This document shows, one piece after another, positions 63,312 through 64,000 of a stretch of 64,000 nt of DNA. Position numbers and translations under genes: made by a program. Each line of letters opens with the position of its first letter. The stretch's first letter is position 1. This DNA comes from Massilia sp. UMI-21 (GTDB lineage Bacteria > Pseudomonadota > Gammaproteobacteria > Burkholderiales > Burkholderiaceae_D): assembly GCA_015277795.1 (NCBI GenBank), contig CP063848.1, forward strand, positions 1,798,001-1,862,000, given 5' to 3'. A model generated the notes under the pieces. It worked only from the letters and a program-made list of their open reading frames with translations, was not told where the DNA came from and made no database searches.

Positions 63312-64000
63312 ACGGTTCGGACAGTCGCTGCGCCTCGGCGTCGCCGCCGACGGCCTTGCCCTGCTGCGGGTGAGCGGCTGGCCGCGCGCCGGCGCCGAGG
63401 TGCTGGCCACGGTGCCCCTGGAGGCCGGTGCGCCCGATGCGCTGGCCGCGGGCCTGCGCGCCCTGCTGGGCGACGCGAACCCGCGCGGCTGGCCGCTGAC
63501 GGTGGTGCTGGCCGACGAGCTGGTGCGCCTGTGGCAGGTGACGCCGCCGCCGGGCGCCGCCCGCTTCAGCGACCTGCAGGCCGCTTGCGCCTTGCGCCAT
63601 CAAAGCCTGTTCGGCGCGCCGCCGCTCGCGTGGCGCATCAGCGCCGACTGGAGCGCCGCGCGGCCTTTCCTGGCCGCCGCCGCGCCCGAGGCCCTGCTGG
63701 CGCTGCTGGAGACGCTGGCGCGCCAGCACCGTTTCCACCTGGTCGAGGTGACGCCGCAGTTCGTGGCCGCGATGAACGCCTGGCGCCGCGCGCACCGGCC
63801 CGGCGCCTGGTTCGGACTGGTGCATGGCGGCGTGCTCTCGCTCGCGGCCTTCGAGGGCGGCGCGCTGGCGGCGGTGCGCACCGCCGTGATCCCGCCCGAT
63901 GCCGACCGCGACTGGCTTGAAGCCCATGTCGCGCGCGAAGCGCTGCGCGTCGGGGTGGGGCGGCCCGAGCGCCTGCAACTGTGCGGCGCCGCCCCCGCCG
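63304..64000 (+). CDS. PilM/GspL-position protein, 3'-truncated
   Basis: An open frame from ATG 63304 runs to the window edge with at least 232 codons. It overlaps the gspE stop by 8 bp. The start MRRRFGQSLRLGVAADGLALL resembles the actin-like fold of PilM/GspL (the early VAADG and LVEVTPQFVAAMNAW segments), but no sure family motif is present. Position after gspE fits a GspL/PilM component of the same machine. The 3' end is outside the window. Confidence 0.6.

Overview
The window is a 64-kb piece of a high-GC betaproteobacterial chromosome. It fits Oxalobacteraceae (Massilia-like): the Eps/exosortase-B gene order is typical of that group, three proteins end in PEP-CTERM sorting signals, and nearly all ORFs share one strong GC3 bias. 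No genus marker was tested, so this is inference.

Layout. Positions 1-16.4 kb are mostly housekeeping and catabolism: the 3' end of kdsB, adk, a PEP-CTERM protein with a sigma-54 type promoter, a DsbA-like protein, a short-chain dehydrogenase behind a LiuR-like operator, gamma-glutamyltransferase, a peroxiredoxin-fold/2OG-Fe(II) oxygenase fusion, a patatin overlapping a 1418-aa hybrid sensor kinase, a response regulator, and an aryl-CoA-ligase/MarR pair with a clear palindromic operator. A tRNA-Arg(CCT) and uup follow.

Positions 18.9-51.5 kb hold a large exopolysaccharide/exosortase locus. It has a CAAX-like protease of the PEP-CTERM type, EpsL, the initiating undecaprenyl-P sugar transferase, gmd-fcl (GDP-fucose), EpsD-E-F-G, exosortase B (xrtB), EpsI, a Wzy/ligase-like protein, a Wzx flippase, six or more glycosyltransferases, two heparinase-II/III-type lyases, wecB/wecG (ManNAc), galE, a sugar-1-phosphate nucleotidyltransferase and manC. 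Together these would make GDP-mannose/GDP-fucose, UDP-galactose and UDP-ManNAc, assemble a repeat unit on undecaprenyl phosphate, flip, polymerise and export it through the Wzz/Wza-like EpsF/EpsE, and trim it. XrtB/EpsI would process PEP-CTERM proteins that may associate with the polymer. A second sigma-54 type promoter precedes gmd.

The locus is interrupted at 39.8-41.2 kb by an AT-richer islet. It holds a ParB-like C-terminal gene fragment, a small orphan protein and a two-helix membrane protein broken by one extra G in a poly-G run. It looks like a decayed toxin/immunity cassette.

Positions 51.6-59.6 kb carry secreted proteins: two PEP-CTERM proteins, a TIGR03790-type protein, an ExeM/NucH nuclease, a lipoprotein and a small Cys-containing exported protein. 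An intact IS1595-family element here is inserted into the A/T tract of a terminator, with an 8-bp A8 target duplication. The window ends in a type II secretion/pseudopilus operon (gspG-gspF-gspE and a truncated PilM/GspL-position gene).
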